The notes below the pieces were generated by a model that did not search any database, was not told the DNA's origin, and worked only from the letters and a program-made list of their open reading frames with translations. Positions 6,317 to 6,915 of a stretch of 6,915 bases of DNA are shown here, in pieces (position 1 is the stretch's first letter; each line of letters starts with the position of its first letter). This DNA is from Christensenella sp036660175 (GTDB lineage: Bacteria; Bacillota; Clostridia; Christensenellales; Christensenellaceae): assembly GCA_036660175.1 (NCBI GenBank), contig JAVXBD010000072.1:1-6915 (forward strand). The letters run 5' to 3'. Both the position numbers and the translations under genes were made by a program.

Positions 6317-6915
6317 ATGAAAAATCCAATTTCTATAATACTAGCAAAATTCAACCAAAAAAAGGAAATGAAAACAACAAAACCTATACCATCACGTACC
6401 GTACAAAAACATAAACAACAAAAAAGAAAACATATCATCGTGGTAACGGCAGCGATTTTAGTGGCAGTCTTTGTTCCAGTGATGATTACCACAGCGGCAT
6501 ATGGCAGCCAGATAAAACAGCCTGAGCAAGTTACAGCACAAGCGGCAGTGCCAACAGCACAGCCAACGGCAACGGCACAACCAACGGCGACACCGGCAGT
6601 ACAGCCAGCAATACCGCAGGGACAGGCAGAACTTGCAGTGGAAGCGGCACTGATAGACGATACACAAACAGCGACTTCTAACAACATTGTTGCACAGCCA
6701 ACACCATCGGCATCGGCATCACCAAGCGCACAGCCAACAGCGGTAGCATCACCACAGCCATCAACATCACCAAGCGCACAGCCAACAGCGGCAACATCAC
6801 CAAGCGCACAGCCAACAGCGGCAGTATCGCCAAGCGCACAGCCAACAGCGGTAGTATCGCCAAGCGCACAGCCAACAGCGGCAGTATCACCAAGCGCACA
6901 GCCAACAGCGGCAGT
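6317..6915 (+). CDS. Membrane-anchored or secreted protein with Ala/Pro/Ser/Thr-rich repeats (N-terminal part)
   Basis: The reading frame opens at ATG 6317, 5 nt after AAGGAG (6306-6311), and runs without a stop to the window edge, so only the first 199 codons are visible. Residues 1-39 are short, basic and rich in Lys and Gln (cytoplasmic by the positive-inside rule). Residues 40-61 form one hydrophobic helix. After it comes AYG-SQ (61-65), which could be a signal peptidase site or simply the end of a signal anchor. From about residue 69 the chain is almost all Ala, Pro, Thr, Gln, Ser and Val, interrupted by a more ordinary stretch (about 103-126, with ELAVEAALIDD). It then turns into ten-residue repeats of the SPSAQPTAAV type. 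Such regions usually act as extended stalks or wall-spanning linkers that present a downstream domain. That domain lies outside the window, so the function is unknown. Confidence 0.82.
   Translation, partial: MKNPISIILAKFNQKKEMKTTKPIPSRTVQKHKQQKRKHIIVVTAAILVAVFVPVMITTAAYGSQIKQPEQVTAQAAVPTAQPTATAQPTATPAVQPAIPQGQAELAVEAALIDDTQTATSNNIVAQPTPSASASPSAQPTAVASPQPSTSPSAQPTAATSPSAQPTAAVSPSAQPTAVVSPSAQPTAAVSPSAQPTAA
6719..6915 (+). repeat. 30-bp in-frame tandem repeat array, continuing past the window
   Basis: Units begin at 6719, 6767, 6797, 6827, 6857 and 6887. The first is separated from the rest by an 18-bp divergent insert (6749-6766, SPQPST), and the last is cut by the window edge. Each encodes SPSAQPTA plus two variable small residues. 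The 18-nt core agcgcacagccaacagcg is identical in all six copies. Differences fall in the first Ser codon (tca or tcg) and in the last two codons. The unit is about 60% GC and nearly free of T on the coding strand, unlike the AT-rich surroundings. Confidence 0.93.

Noticed and set aside
6226..6905. Minus-strand open frames under the repeat gene (Cys/Ala- and Leu/Val/Ala-rich)
   Set aside because: They arise because the repeat unit lacks stop codons in antisense frames. The plus frame has the promoter, ribosome binding site and membrane helix.
6719..6915. 30-bp repeats considered as a CRISPR array
   Set aside because: The units are directly tandem with no unique spacers and stay in frame with a protein.
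1..6915. A single multi-gene system linking all five genes
   Set aside because: Strands alternate, terminators or promoters separate the genes, and no shared pathway is evident beyond general sugar metabolism.

Overview
The window is AT-rich bacterial DNA (roughly 40% GC by eye) with purine-rich Shine-Dalgarno sites, sigma-A-type promoters and intrinsic terminators. Together with a DUF2284 protein and a signal-peptide-less GH3 beta-glucosidase of clostridial style, this suggests a Bacillota, class Clostridia organism, perhaps Lachnospiraceae. That placement is inference; no rRNA, tRNA or taxonomic marker gene is present.

Layout from left to right. (1) Minus strand 35-1795: a 586-residue polytopic membrane protein with the architecture of a GT-C-type glycosyltransferase. 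A weak candidate terminator lies beyond it at 7-33. (2) 1796-2072: a divergent intergenic region with promoter candidates for both directions, a perfect 10-bp palindrome abutting the -35 box of the membrane-protein promoter, and a 9-bp inverted repeat inside that gene's leader. (3) Plus strand 2073-2906: a class II (zinc) ketose-bisphosphate aldolase. (4) A hairpin at 2905-2936, shared by two convergent genes. (5) Minus strand 2943-3458: a cysteine-rich DUF2284 protein with its own promoter. (6) Plus strand 3637-6003: a GH3 beta-glucosidase with an unusual hydrophobic, Lys/Arg-tailed C-terminus, followed by a strong intrinsic terminator. (7) 6073-6316: a spacer with a near-consensus promoter. 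(8) Plus strand 6317 to the window edge: the N-terminal part of a membrane-anchored or secreted protein with an Ala/Pro/Ser/Thr/Gln-rich region that becomes a 30-bp tandem repeat array running out of the window.

The genes do not form one operon. They alternate in strand and each appears to have its own control. The GH3 enzyme and the aldolase could both serve sugar catabolism (glycoside to hexose, ketose bisphosphate to trioses). The membrane protein and the repeat protein point to cell-surface glycan or wall functions. No transporter, regulator, mobile element, CRISPR array or RNA gene was seen. I did not find convincing evidence of a new multi-gene system. The most unusual items are the repeat-bearing surface protein, the GH3 tail and the regulatory structures around 1820-1950.
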